64,000 bases of DNA from Pseudovibrio denitrificans JCM 12308 (GTDB taxonomy: Bacteria; Pseudomonadota; Alphaproteobacteria; Rhizobiales; Stappiaceae). This document shows positions 10,359-19,566 of this stretch, in pieces. Both the position numbers and the translations under genes were made by a program. Numbering within the stretch: position 1 is the first letter of the stretch; the number at the start of each line of letters is the position of its first letter. The notes under the pieces were generated by a model that was not told the origin of the DNA, ran no database searches, and saw nothing but the letters and a program-made list of their open reading frames with translations. The stretch spans positions 186,001 to 250,000 of the forward strand of contig NZ_BAZK01000007.1 of the NCBI RefSeq assembly GCF_001310815.1, given 5' to 3'.

Positions 10359-10856
10359 CTACGGCATCAGGATTTCCATGCGTTTGTGGAACTCGTTCCA
10401 GTTGCGGGTGAAACCCATGAGGGAGTAGTTGAGGGCCAACTGCTTTCTGTCGCCTGCCTTGCGTACAAGGATGGACATCTTTTCACCGCGCTTGAGGAAG
10501 TCGACGACCGTCTGGTTCGCAGTAAAGGCAGCTTCGCAGCCATCTGGATTGCAGGTGATCAGCTTCGCCTGAATAATGGCAGCCTGATCGATGCCGATGT
10601 TGATGCCACTAGGGATGTGAATGCCCAACGGCAGTTTTACAATACCAGCGTAAGTGGTGGCGTTGAGCTTGCGGAAGGCGATGTTGTTAAACAGCGTTCC
10701 GTTTTGCAGGCGGATCTCGGCATACATCTGACATTGCTGCCGGCTGCATTGCACGGACCATTCTTCTTTCGCTTGAGCGGAGGAAGGAGCGAGAAGACCC
10801 CCGCTATGGAAAACCATGGCGAAGGCGACACAGAGAAATGTGAGAAGTCGGCTCAT
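10359..10856 (-). CDS. Invasion-associated locus B (IalB) family protein
   Basis: 165-residue exported protein with a signal peptide ending near SSAQA. It shows the IalB pattern: W-S-V-Q-C near the mature N-terminus, a pair of cysteines (CNPDGC) in the middle, and the closing block LNYSLMGFTRNWNEF. IalB proteins are common in alphaproteobacteria; most lie outside pathogens, and their role there is not known. It follows the YadA-like gene by 17 bases and may be cotranscribed with it. Confidence 0.85.
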   Translation of the reverse strand: MSRLLTFLCVAFAMVFHSGGLLAPSSAQAKEEWSVQCSRQQCQMYAEIRLQNGTLFNNIAFRKLNATTYAGIVKLPLGIHIPSGINIGIDQAAIIQAKLITCNPDGCEAAFTANQTVVDFLKRGEKMSILVRKAGDRKQLALNYSLMGFTRNWNEFHKRMEILMP

Positions 10857-10873
10857 ATGCCTCTCCTGCTAAA

Positions 10874-12079
10874 TTAGAATGAGAAACCCAGACCAGCACC
10901 GGCTGCGACGTTGTCATCAAAGTCGGTTGCGACAGAAGCGGTGATTGCCATGTTATCCATCGGCATGAACGCAGCTTTCATAGAACCTGCAGACTTGCCC
11001 TTGAAGTGGCCGAAGCCGCCTGAGAGGGAGAGGCCGTTGTAGCCGCCCTGAATGATTGGCGCATTGGCAATTGCGATCGCCATGGCGACACCTGCCTGTA
11101 GTTCATCGACATCTTCTTCCAGTGAGACGATGCGTGAGCTGTTGTTGGCGATCGCATCGCTGTTGGCTGTAATCCGCTCCGCATTGCTGTTCACCGCGGC
11201 AACAACGTTGTTGCGTGCCGTGCCGGTGAAGGTTGAGTTCAGATCAGCCAGTGAACCGACCTTTTCGTTCAGCTTGGTGACTGCAGATACCACAGTGGTG
11301 TCTGCGGGCGTTGGCGCTTGAAGGTCGCTTGGCAGTGTACTGATGTCGCCAATCTTGGCATCAACGGCGTTGAAAGAAGCCAGAATACCGTTCGCCAGGC
11401 CTTCGCCATTCGCCAGCGCCTGAGCGGTTGCGCGGCCAGATGCATTTGCACCATTTGCTGTGGTGAATACGCTGTAGTCCTCGTGCGGCTGTTGCTCGGT
11501 TGTGTAATCGCCGACAGCAGTCCCAAGTGCAGCCAGATCTGCGGCCATATCAGCCGGCAGAGCGCCACTGGTGAAGTCAGCTGCTACCGGATCTGCTGGG
11601 GCATCCATGGTGATCTTTTCACCAGCAGCTGCTTTGGCTTCCACGTGATCCAGATAGGCTTTCCATTCGGTCTTGGCTGTGGTTCCGTCTTTCAGTGCCC
11701 CTTCAATCGCACGAACGTCTTCAACTGGCGTTCCAGTTGCATTTTTCAGCGGGTCTTTCACTGCATCAGAGATCGCTGCTGGGGCTGTTGTCTGAACGGT
11801 GCCGAACAGTTTTTCAAAATCGCTGATGGTCTGAGCGTTGCTTGCGATATTCGCGGCGTTGCCGTTGATCTCGGTTGCAAAGATGCGGTCTACATTCGCA
11901 CTTTCGGTAATATCGGTTTCCGTGGTCTCATCATAGGCCGTGGTAGCGTTGTCTGAAGAGCCTGTGTAAGCGGTCACCACATCGCTGCCGTCAGTGGTGA
12001 TGGTAATTGTGCCCGCGTGTGCCATGCCTGCACTCGCCAATAACGCGATGAATGCACATGAGTATTTAAGATGAGTCAT
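10874..12079 (-). CDS. YadA-like surface protein with C-terminal membrane anchor
   Basis: 401-residue exported protein. A signal peptide ends at GMAHA (about residue 22). A long, Ala-, Thr- and Asp-rich passenger follows, then a coiled-coil-like stalk (NAERITANSDAIANNSSRI) near residue 310. The last 65 residues look like four beta strands and end in F, like the anchor of trimeric autotransporters. Short passengers of this kind may mediate adhesion. The trimeric assembly is inferred from the anchor-like end. No head repeats are obvious. Confidence 0.7.
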   Translation of the reverse strand: MTHLKYSCAFIALLASAGMAHAGTITITTDGSDVVTAYTGSSDNATTAYDETTETDITESANVDRIFATEINGNAANIASNAQTISDFEKLFGTVQTTAPAAISDAVKDPLKNATGTPVEDVRAIEGALKDGTTAKTEWKAYLDHVEAKAAAGEKITMDAPADPVAADFTSGALPADMAADLAALGTAVGDYTTEQQPHEDYSVFTTANGANASGRATAQALANGEGLANGILASFNAVDAKIGDISTLPSDLQAPTPADTTVVSAVTKLNEKVGSLADLNSTFTGTARNNVVAAVNSNAERITANSDAIANNSSRIVSLEEDVDELQAGVAMAIAIANAPIIQGGYNGLSLSGGFGHFKGKSAGSMKAAFMPMDNMAITASVATDFDDNVAAGAGLGFSF

Positions 12080-12599
12080 AGTATAAACCCTGTTTTAAAC
12101 AATAGAAACTGAGTTAAATACTGCCGCCAGAACCTGTTGAGTTGGCATGCAGAAATTGTTCTGTCGCGTCAGGCGAGCAGTTAGTGGTAAGCAATTTATG
12201 TTCGTGTGAAAGAAGTCTGTGATCAGCTGACTTCATCATGTGCTTACTTATATTCTTAGGATCTGGCGAAGAATATTAGTGAAACAAAGCCAATATTATT
12301 TAGGGCTATTGTATTTAAGGAATAAGAAGCCTGAGATTTCCTGAATCTCAGTGATATCTTCTCGTGGGAAATCGACGCCTTCAAAGACTTTCTATCGTTT
12401 ATGGTCCGCCTGAATCGAGGGGGTATAGCTGACAGTAGGCGACTTGGGATAACGCTGCTCAGCAAAAGCACGTGCGAGAAAATAAAAACCCCGCCTCATG
12501 GAGAGACGGGGCTTTTTGAGTGTGCGAGCGCCACATGAACATGTGCCCGATGTGGGGCCTATTATTGTTTTTGTTCGTTCTTATTGTTTTTATTTGGCT
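12080..12599. other. Intergenic region, no gene seen
   Basis: About 520 bases between the YadA-like gene start and the sugar kinase end. Apart from the terminator hairpin at 12484-12517 I see no supported gene or RNA. The part next to 12080 should hold the promoter of the YadA-like gene. Short open frames here lack homology signals and good start sites. Confidence 0.6.
12484..12517 (-). terminator. Bidirectional-looking terminator after the kinase gene
   Basis: CCCCGCCTC and GAGACGGGG form a stem with a short loop. T runs lie on both sides (TTTTT on the plus strand, TTTTTATTTT on the minus strand). It lies about 120 bases after the corrected stop of the sugar kinase gene. Confidence 0.8.
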
Positions 12600-12633
12600 C
12601 TAAATGGCTTCACCAATGGCAAAGCCGCTTAGA

Positions 12634-13526
12634 TTAGTCGCCCGCAGGAAAGTTTTTCTGCACGTTGTCCAGATCAAGAACGGTCGGCAGAGAGGCCTCG
12701 TTGCCGAGGAACTGAATGGCGTGTGCGGAAGCCGCACGAGCAGTTTGAAATGGTCTTCCCAAGTACCTTGAGGATCTGCCAGGTAGCCGTACACATAAGC
12801 GCCGTGGAAGGTATCACCCGCACCGTTGGTGTCGAGGACGCGCTCCTTTGGAACTTTCAGAGCAGGCAAGCGCTTGATTGGGCACTTGTCTTCGTACCAC
12901 AGCAGACCTTCTTCACCCTGTGTAACACCACCCACCTTCACGCCTTTGGCACGCAGGTATTCAAGGGTGTCTTCTGGTGATTTGCCGAGCTGCTCGCAGA
13001 ACAGTTCGGAGACGATCGCTACATCAATGTAGTCGAGCAGCTCTTCGGTGTTCTCACGAACGGCACCACCATCCAGAGAGGTGAGGATACCGTGCTTACG
13101 GCATAGCTTTGCGTAGTGCAGAGCCGCATGTGGGATGTGACCATCCACGTGCAATGCCTGACAGCCAGCAAGGTTCAGTTCAGGGAACGGATGCAGGAAG
13201 TCGTTGTCACGGCAGCGTACGATGGCACGTTTGCCGTCTTTTGGCATGATGAAGGAAAGGGAGCTTTCCTTCACCTTGGCACCGTGGATCGGAATGGAAT
13301 ACTTGGCCGCCATATCGCGGAACATGCGGGACAGCCAATCATCTGCCATGGAGCACAGCAGATCTGGGGCGATGCCCAGTTTTGCGCAGACGAAGGCTGC
13401 AGTTACAGCGTTGCCACCAAAGCTGACAGCGTAATCCTGCGCAATTGCCTTTTCATCACCTTCCGGCATGGTTTCTGACAAAAAGGTCACGTCAATATAG
13501 GACTGGCCAATAAATAGCGCTTTCAT
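12634..13526 (-). CDS. PfkB-family sugar kinase (one-base frameshift near the 3' end)
   Basis: Ribokinase/PfkB-type kinase that phosphorylates a sugar or sugar phosphate with ATP. An early GGN motif (SFGGNAVTAAF, about residues 35-45) and the C-terminal signature DTNGAGDTFHGAYVYG, with the catalytic Asp, are both present. One C missing near 12741 shifts the last 40 or so residues. Repaired, the protein is 297 residues and ends at 12634. The ATG at 13526 has GGAG 6 bases upstream. It follows the class II aldolase by 57 bases on the same strand, so the pair probably serves one sugar pathway. The exact substrate is not clear from sequence. Confidence 0.88.
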
Positions 13527-13583
13527 CCTGTACTCCATTAAAGTCCGGGCCACACCCCCAACGTGTGGCCGGAGAGGTCATTC

Positions 13584-14654
13584 TTACTGCGCCAGAGATT
13601 TACCAGCGCTGCGAAGGTCGTCAAAGGCTTCTGTCAAACGAGTGATGATGCCTTGTTCACCTTCCCGCAGCAATTTGCGCGGATCGTAGACCTTCTTATA
13701 AGGTGTGCCGGTCTCTGGGTCGATCTGGTGTTTGAACGCATTTGGCGTTTCGAACACATAAGCGCCCGCTTTTTCAGAGAATGCGAACTGAGTGTCGGTG
13801 TCGATGTTCATTTTGAACACGCCATAGCCGAGGCTTTCCGCGATTTTCTCTTTTTCAGAGCCGGAACCACCGTGGAACACGAGTGGCAGTGGGTTTTCAC
13901 CCAGGTTGTGGGTTTCGCGAACCAGTTTCTGGCTTTCACGAAGAATCTCAGGGCGCAGCTTTACATTGCCTGGCTTGTAAACGCCATGCACGTTGCCGAA
14001 GGAAGCAGCCACAGAGAAGTGACCCAGTGGGTTGAGGCGGTCGTACGCTTCCAGCACATCTTCTGGCTGGGTGTACAGTTTCGGGTTGTCTGCTCCAATG
14101 TCTTCATCAGAACCAACGCCATCTTCTTCACCACCGGTGCAACCCAGTTCAATCTCAAGGCTCATCTGCAGTGGAGCCATGCGCTTCAGCAGGCGCTCAC
14201 TTTCAGACAGGTTGTGTTCCAGAGTTTCCTCTGAAAGATCCAGCATGTGAGAAGTAAAGAGTGGACGGCCATTTGCACGGAAGTAGTCTTCACCGTGCGA
14301 GATAAGCGCTTCCAGCCAAGGCACCAGTTTACGGTTTGCATGGTCTGTGTGCAGAACAACGCAAACACCGTAGTGTTTTGCCAGCAGGTGCACGTGTTGG
14401 GCTGCAGATACTGCGCCAAGAACACGGGCCTGGAAGCTATCCGGCATGCCTGCACCAGCATAGAACTGTGCGCCGCCGTTTGAGAGCTGTACGATTACGT
14501 CGGATTTGTTGGCTGCCGCAGCTTCGAGCACTGCGTTGATTGAGTTGGTGCCAACTACGTTTACTGCTGGAAGAGCGTACTGCCCTTCGCGTGCTGCCTG
14601 AATGAGGGTTTTGTATTCTTCGCCAAAAATGACGCCTGGACGCAGCTTCGTCAC
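13584..14654 (-). CDS. fba: Class II fructose-bisphosphate aldolase
   Basis: Zinc-dependent aldolase that splits fructose 1,6-bisphosphate into two triose phosphates. It resembles E. coli FbaA: ALPAVNVVGTNSINAVLEAA near the N-terminus, HTDHANRK with zinc and catalytic residues, ELGCTGGEEDGV, FHGGSGS and MNIDTDTQFAF near the C-terminus. I prefer the GTG at 14654, which has GGGAG 9 bases upstream and matches the family start, giving 356 residues. An in-frame ATG at 14756 would add 34 unusual residues encoded within a large inverted repeat. It probably forms an operon with the PfkB-like kinase downstream. Confidence 0.9.
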   Translation of the reverse strand: MTKLRPGVIFGEEYKTLIQAAREGQYALPAVNVVGTNSINAVLEAAAANKSDVIVQLSNGGAQFYAGAGMPDSFQARVLGAVSAAQHVHLLAKHYGVCVVLHTDHANRKLVPWLEALISHGEDYFRANGRPLFTSHMLDLSEETLEHNLSESERLLKRMAPLQMSLEIELGCTGGEEDGVGSDEDIGADNPKLYTQPEDVLEAYDRLNPLGHFSVAASFGNVHGVYKPGNVKLRPEILRESQKLVRETHNLGENPLPLVFHGGSGSEKEKIAESLGYGVFKMNIDTDTQFAFSEKAGAYVFETPNAFKHQIDPETGTPYKKVYDPRKLLREGEQGIITRLTEAFDDLRSAGKSLAQ

Positions 14655-14683
14655 CTTAAAGGTCTCCCGATCGCATGTTGAGT

Positions 14684-14754
14684 GAGTAAAAAGCGAAGCC
14701 CGGGAGGAGGGAACGCTGCAATATAACAGCTGGGAACGAGCTTCGCTTTTACTC
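14684..14754 (-). promoter_or_regulatory. Large inverted repeat in the aldolase leader
   Basis: Arms at 14684-14698 (GAGTAAAAAGCGAAG) and 14741-14754 (CTTCGCTTTTACTC) pair over 14 bases with one bulged A. The loop of about 42 bases can form a smaller GCTG/CAGC stem. The 3' arm of the minus-strand transcript holds a run of five T after GCTTCGC. It lies 30 bases upstream of the preferred aldolase start, where it could act as an attenuator or hide the start region. No known RNA family is recognised. Confidence 0.5.
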
Positions 14755-15240
14755 ATGTGGTTCGGTTGTTACGCACCAGCTAAAAGGGGGTATAGCTGCT
14801 GTAAGGCCCCGAATGAGGCTTGCCGAGGGTGGCGGCAAACCTTGCAGGTGAAAAACTTTTCACCGGGTGCAAAAAGATTTGAATGGAAAGTGCATCGAAA
14901 CGCGTTAGAATGAAATAAGTAGGAATACGTATATGATGCAAGCGCATATCTGCGTGATTTGAGGAGATTATAACGATTTAAAATCCGCTCATATGACAAA
15001 TCACAAAATGACTGAGGGGAATGTGCGGGTTAGTTGCAATATTATTTGTACCAAAGCGCTTTGGCGACACATATATCAGTATTACCTCGAGTAATAGGTA
15101 TTGAACCCCATGACAGATTGTCGCCGAATATTGTGCGCTTTGGGGGAAAACCCGGGTGATTTTTCAGTTTCTCAGGCATTTTGCCGGAGCACTATAGAAA
15201 AACCACCCGAATTGACGATTAGGTCAACTTGGTGAGTCGC
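14755..15240. other. Intergenic region upstream of the aldolase
   Basis: Nearly 490 bases without a supported gene. On the minus strand a TATAAT lies near 14970, suited to an aldolase promoter. The palindrome at 15051-15064 is the only strong site. A 76-codon open frame inside (14769-14999) has no domain signal or good start. Confidence 0.5.
15051..15064. promoter_or_regulatory. LacI-family-like operator palindrome
   Basis: CCAAAGCGCTTTGG is a perfect 14-bp palindrome with the central CG and AAAGCGCTTT core common to LacI/GalR-family operators. It lies about 400 bases upstream of the aldolase start and 177 bases after the end of the anchor protein gene. No LacI-type gene is in the window, so a distant regulator would be needed. 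Confidence 0.5.
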
Positions 15241-16013
15241 TTACTTTACTCGTTTGAACGACTCGTATTCTCCACGTGTTTGCAGAGATAAAGTGACAGG
15301 GCTGTTAGTTCTGTTGCGCCAGAACCATCCATGGTTGCCATCAAATGCAGCCGTGAGCTCTCCCTCATCCTGCGGCACACCACGACCTTTCACGTAGGAA
15401 ATGGAGCGACCGCCGCCATCTCCATGGGTGTCGTAGTTCAAAACACTGCCGTTGGCCGTCCAGCGATACGTTGCTGTCTTGCCTGCCTTCATCACCAGTT
15501 TGATCTCAATGCCTGACCCGGCTCCAACTGAACAGTGGCCTGATCGCTTTTGATGGCAGGCGTTGGGGCTGGAGTGGGAGCCTGAACTACGGGAGTTGTT
15601 GCAACTGCCTGTACTGGGGCTGTTGGCGCGCTCTCGACGGGACGACGCGTGGTGGAAACACGTTCGCGCAGCTGTTGCTTCAGCATCACCTCAGCCAGCT
15701 TGCGCTCAATCTCATCCACGCGGCTCGTCAGCTCAGGAGAAGGTGCTGCTGCAGGTTGATTGGCAGCGGAAGGAGCAGAGGCTGTTGTCGCGGCTGCATC
15801 GGCGGCGCTTTCTTCTGCCAGCTGTGTTTTGATCTCACCCATTTCCGTCAGTCCCAGAACACGGCCCATACCCGTGGCATCTACCCCATACTCAGAGGGC
15901 AGGATCACCACGACCAGAAGAACCAGCGCGGAAAGAGCGGCGATGATGGTGGAGCGTTTCAGTTGCGCAGAGGATGGCAGCTCAGAACGCTTTGGTGGAG
16001 TTGTGTTGTACAT
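15241..16013 (-). CDS. Membrane-anchored protein linked to HupE/UreJ-like gene (one-base frameshift)
   Basis: After repair of one missing base near 15513 (ATGCCTGAC for ATGCCCTGAC on the plus strand), this is a 257-residue protein. It has a cytoplasmic N-terminus and one membrane helix at about residues 24-41. A long Ala/Pro-rich linker and a coiled-coil-like stretch (SRVDEIERKLAEVMLKQQL) follow. The C-terminal domain has many Trp and Gly (YRWTANG, HGDGGGRS, GNHGWFWRNR) and looks like a beta-sandwich. Proteins of this layout are often named transmembrane anchor proteins next to HupE/UreJ-like genes. It follows that gene by 11 bases. Function unknown. Confidence 0.78.
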
Positions 16014-16024
16014 GGAGCCTCACA

Positions 16025-16750
16025 TTAAAAAGATAGGATGAGGCCCGTGAGCTGGTATCCAACCAACGCAAAGCCTGCAGTCATCATGGTGGTGTTCAGG
16101 GAGTAAGCGTAGCGCCAGAAAGTCTGCGTGCGCCGCCAATAGCCCATAACAATGAGAATACCGCTCAGAGCCAGCAACTGACCCAGTTCGACCCCCACAT
16201 TGAAGGCCAGAAGGTTTGGCACCAGTCCATCCGGTGAGATCTCATACTCGAGGATCTTGGTGGACAGGCCAAAGCCATGAAAGAACCCGAAGATCAGTGT
16301 GGTGAGGCGGGTGTTGGGTTGGTACTTAAACCAGACCCGATAAGCGCCCATGTTGTCGAGCGCCTTATAAACCACCGAGAAGCCGATGATCGCGTCGATG
16401 ATGTAGGCGTTGATGCCGATGTTGAAATAAACCCCGAGCAGCATCGTGGTGGAGTGGCCGATTGCGAACAGGCTCACATAAACGCCGATGTCCTTGGTCT
16501 TGTAGAGGAAGAACACGATCCCGAGCAGGAACAGGATGTGATCGTACCCCGTGACCATATGCTTGGCCCCCAGATACATGAAGGGGATGATGTTGATCCC
16601 GGAGATCTCTTGAATGTAGCCCTTGTCACCGGTCGCAATGCCGTGGGCTGCCGCAGGCAATGTGATTGCCAGCAGTAGAATGCAGGAAAGCAGCAGAAGA
16701 CGCGTTGACGTCCACCGCTCAGCGCCTGCGCGCTGAAGATGTAAGTTCAT
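16025..16750 (-). CDS. HupE/UreJ-like membrane protein
   Basis: 241-residue protein of the HupE/UreJ family, whose members include nickel or cobalt permeases. It has an N-terminal signal-like helix followed by about six more membrane helices. The motif MVTGYDHILFLLGIVF (about residues 65-80) and the later FGFFHGFGLSTKI carry the conserved Asp and His residues of the family. It is the middle gene of a three-gene minus-strand cassette, 32 bases after a His-rich protein gene. Metal transport is likely from the family and neighbour, but the metal is not known. Confidence 0.82.
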   Translation of the reverse strand: MNLHLQRAGAERWTSTRLLLLSCILLLAITLPAAAHGIATGDKGYIQEISGINIIPFMYLGAKHMVTGYDHILFLLGIVFFLYKTKDIGVYVSLFAIGHSTTMLLGVYFNIGINAYIIDAIIGFSVVYKALDNMGAYRVWFKYQPNTRLTTLIFGFFHGFGLSTKILEYEISPDGLVPNLLAFNVGVELGQLLALSGILIVMGYWRRTQTFWRYAYSLNTTMMTAGFALVGYQLTGLILSF

Positions 16751-16782
16751 GGAAAATCCAACTGTAGTTTATGGGATTGGTG

Positions 16783-17169
16783 CTACAGAAGGAAAAAACG
16801 GGGAGGGCGCTCCAGCCGGGAAGCAAGATCAAACCGCAGGCTCTTGATGGGCAAAGCAGAATGCTTGCCAACTTCAGCAGTAATAACCAGGCGTGTGAAG
16901 ACAGGCTCAGCGGGGGCTTCATGAGAGTGATCAGCGGAGTTATGCCCGTGCAGGTGACCTGAGATTTGTAGGTCATCCTCAAGCATATCGTGGCTATGAT
17001 CTGCATCTAAATCATGCGCGTCTGCCATCATATGTTGCTGATAGGTCGTCTGTGCCAACGCGTTCATATCATGCGACGGTGTTGAGCGACCCATGACTGA
17101 AAACACGAGCATCAAAGTGATGCACGTGAGCAGGGCAGTTCTCAGCAATGACACAAGACGAAACGGCAT
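16783..17169 (-). CDS. Small exported His-rich protein
   Basis: About 128 residues with an N-terminal hydrophobic helix that could be a signal peptide or anchor. The central part has eleven His, many in His-Asp or His-Ser pairs (DADHSHDM, SGHLHGHN, SADHSHEAP), a pattern typical of metal-binding segments. I recognise no family. The ATG at 17169 is chosen; a TTG 15 bases earlier is possible. It is the first gene before the HupE/UreJ-like gene, so a role in binding and delivering a divalent metal is a reasonable guess. Confidence 0.65.
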   Translation of the reverse strand: MPFRLVSLLRTALLTCITLMLVFSVMGRSTPSHDMNALAQTTYQQHMMADAHDLDADHSHDMLEDDLQISGHLHGHNSADHSHEAPAEPVFTRLVITAEVGKHSALPIKSLRFDLASRLERPPRFFLL

Positions 17170-17347
17170 GCAGCAGTCGTTCAACTCTCAAACAATGAAT
17201 AGCGCTGATTAGTCAGAGGACTATGGCAATACCATGGACTGAACATGAGAAAAAGACCGGAAAGTTGAGTGGCTTGGAAAACAGAGGGTGTTGCGTTAGC
17301 TTGCAGCCATTACCTCATATTTATTGCCAGCACGAAGTTATAGCGCC

Positions 17348-17895
17348 ATGTCGAAGAATAAGAAAAACAACAGTACTGAGATCAGCAAGTTCCTTAGTTT
17401 TGTGCTGAGGCACAAACCGCAGGAAATTGGACTGCAGCTGGACCCAGAAGGGTGGGCGAGCGTTGCTGAACTCATAGAAAAGGCCAGGCCTCAGGTTGTC
17501 CTGACGCCTGAAGTGATTGAGCAGATCGTGATTGAAAGCGATAAGCAGCGCTTTAAGCTATCCGAGGACAAAACCCGCATTCGCGCCAATCAGGGCCACT
17601 CAGTTCAGGTTGATTTGAAGCTGAAACCAGTTACTCCACCAGCAACCCTTTATCACGGCACCAAAGAGCGCAACTGGCTTCTATTTCCGAGCAAGGTTTG
17701 AAGCCTCAAGGCCGCCATCACGTACACCTTTCCCAAGATACGGAAACCGCCACCAAGGTTGGTCAACGACATGGTAAGCCTATTGTTCTGATAATCAATG
17801 CCGAGCAAATGCACCAAAAAGGTATCGAGTTTTTCCGGTCTGATAATGGCGTGTGGCTGACAGAAGCTGTTTTGCCGGAGTTTATCTCGCGATAG
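17348..17895 (+). CDS. kptA: RNA 2'-phosphotransferase, Tpt1/KptA family (one-base frameshift)
   Basis: Removes a 2'-phosphate from RNA ends with NAD, giving ADP-ribose 1'',2''-cyclic phosphate. The N-terminal winged-helix part has ISKFLSFVLRHKP with the family Arg-His pair, and YHGTKERN marks the start of the ADP-ribosyltransferase-like part. One C missing near 17674 breaks the frame at that point. Repaired, the protein is 182 residues, with GRHHVHLS and FFRSDNGVWLTE in the C-terminal half, as in the family. In bacteria these genes lie apart from tRNA splicing, and the natural substrate is unclear. It stands alone between a metal cassette and betC. Confidence 0.9.
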
Positions 17896-18048
17896 GAGAG
17901 CTTACTCCTCTTGGATCCCACCTTGACGAAGCCCTTCCTGATCGGGCCTATTACCTGTTCTCGTCGCGGCTCAAAGAGCGTGTGATGCAATAAGAGCGCA
18001 TGGTTTAAGTGTGCCGGCAATCTTTCTCAGCAATGCAGCCGGAATCTT

Positions 18049-19557
18049 ATGAGCAAACCGAATATCCTGATCTTTATGGTGGACCAGCTAAATGGAACCC
18101 TGTTTCCAGATGGCCCTGCCGAGTGGCTTCACACGCCGAACCTCAGAAAACTGGCGGAGCGCTCGACCCGCTTCAGGAACGCGTATACGGCCTCTCCGCT
18201 TTGTGCGCCGGGGCGGGCCTCGTTCATGTCAGGGCAGTTGCCGAGCGCGACCGGCGTTTATGATAATGCTGCTGAGTTTGTCTCATCACTGCCAACCTAT
18301 GCGCATCACCTCCGCCGTGCCGGATACCAGACGTGCCTGACAGGTAAGATGCATTTTGTCGGGCCGGACCAGTTACATGGGTTTGAGGAGCGGCTGACCA
18401 CTGATGTCTATCCGCCTGACTTCGGCTGGACGCCGGATTATCGCAAGCCGGGTGAGCGGATTGACTGGTGGTATCACAACATGGGTTCGGTGACGGGCGC
18501 CGGTACTGCTGAGATCACCAATCAGCTGGAGTATGATGATGAGGTCGCCTATCACGCCACGCGTAAGGTCTATGATCTGGCACGAGGCAAGGATGAACGG
18601 CCCTGGTGTCTGACCGTCTCTTTCACGCATCCGCATGATCCGTATGTAGCTCGCAAGAAGTACTGGGATCTCTATAAGGACTGTGAGCGTCTGTTGCCGC
18701 AGGTTCCGGCCATGTCTTTTGAGGAGCATGACAGCCATTCAAAGCGGATATTCGATGCAAATGACTGGCGATCCTATGACATTACCGAGGAAGACATTCG
18801 CCGGTCACGCCGGGCTTACTTCGCAAACATCTCTTATATTGATGACAAGATCGGTGAGGTGATGACCGCGCTGGAAAGCACCCGGCAGGAGGCAATCATT
18901 CTGTTCGTCTCAGACCATGGAGACATGCTGGGTGAGCGTGGGCTCTGGTTCAAAATGTCCTTCTTTGAAGGCTCTTCCCGTGTCCCCTTGATGATCTGCG
19001 CGCCGCAGATGCAACCGGGTCTGATCTCCACGCCTGTAAGTAATATCGATGTATGTCCAACCCTTTGCGATCTGGCAGGGATCAGCATGGAAGAGGTGAT
19101 GCCGTGGACGACTGGAGAAACTCTGGTTGGGCTCGGCCAGGGGAAACCGCGGACCTCCCCTGTCGCTATGGAGTATGCAGCTGAAGCGTCTTATGCGCCT
19201 ATGGTTTCTCTGCGCGAAGATCGCTGGAAGTTCAACAAATGCCTGCTGGATGAAGACCAGTTGTTTGATCTGGAGACCGACCCGCACGAACTGCACAATC
19301 TAGCACAAGATCCTGAATACCAAGAGATTGCGGAATCGTTCCGGAAGAAGATCGCAGAGCGCTGGGATCTGAAACGCTTCGACGCCGATGTCCGCGCCAG
19401 TCAGGCCCGCCGATGGGTGGTCTACGAGGCTCTGCGCGAAGGTGGCTATTACCCGTGGGACTACCAACCCCTCCAAAAAGCCTCCGAACGCTACATGCGC
19501 AACCATATGGATCTGAACATACTGGAAGAAACACAACGATTCCCACGTGGGGAGTAG
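18049..19557 (+). CDS. betC: Choline sulfatase, BetC type
   Basis: Hydrolyses choline O-sulfate to choline and sulfate in the cytoplasm, feeding glycine betaine synthesis or sulfur use. The 502-residue protein starts with the metal Asp of NILIFMVDQ. The sulfatase signature LCAPGRASFMSG carries Cys52, which would be modified to formylglycine. SDHGDMLGERG near residue 290 supplies further metal ligands. The C-terminal block with WKFNKCLLDEDQLFDLETDP is shared with BetC of rhizobia. No signal peptide is seen. The usual partners betI, betB and betA are not in the window. It converges with a LysR gene 10 bases away. Confidence 0.9.
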   Translation: MSKPNILIFMVDQLNGTLFPDGPAEWLHTPNLRKLAERSTRFRNAYTASPLCAPGRASFMSGQLPSATGVYDNAAEFVSSLPTYAHHLRRAGYQTCLTGKMHFVGPDQLHGFEERLTTDVYPPDFGWTPDYRKPGERIDWWYHNMGSVTGAGTAEITNQLEYDDEVAYHATRKVYDLARGKDERPWCLTVSFTHPHDPYVARKKYWDLYKDCERLLPQVPAMSFEEHDSHSKRIFDANDWRSYDITEEDIRRSRRAYFANISYIDDKIGEVMTALESTRQEAIILFVSDHGDMLGERGLWFKMSFFEGSSRVPLMICAPQMQPGLISTPVSNIDVCPTLCDLAGISMEEVMPWTTGETLVGLGQGKPRTSPVAMEYAAEASYAPMVSLREDRWKFNKCLLDEDQLFDLETDPHELHNLAQDPEYQEIAESFRKKIAERWDLKRFDADVRASQARRWVVYEALREGGYYPWDYQPLQKASERYMRNHMDLNILEETQRFPRGE

Positions 19558-19566
19558 GCGAAGACG

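Noticed and set aside
14769..14999. A 76-codon open frame between the aldolase and the anchor protein
   Set aside because: No family signal, no ribosome binding site, and it overlaps the likely aldolase promoter region.
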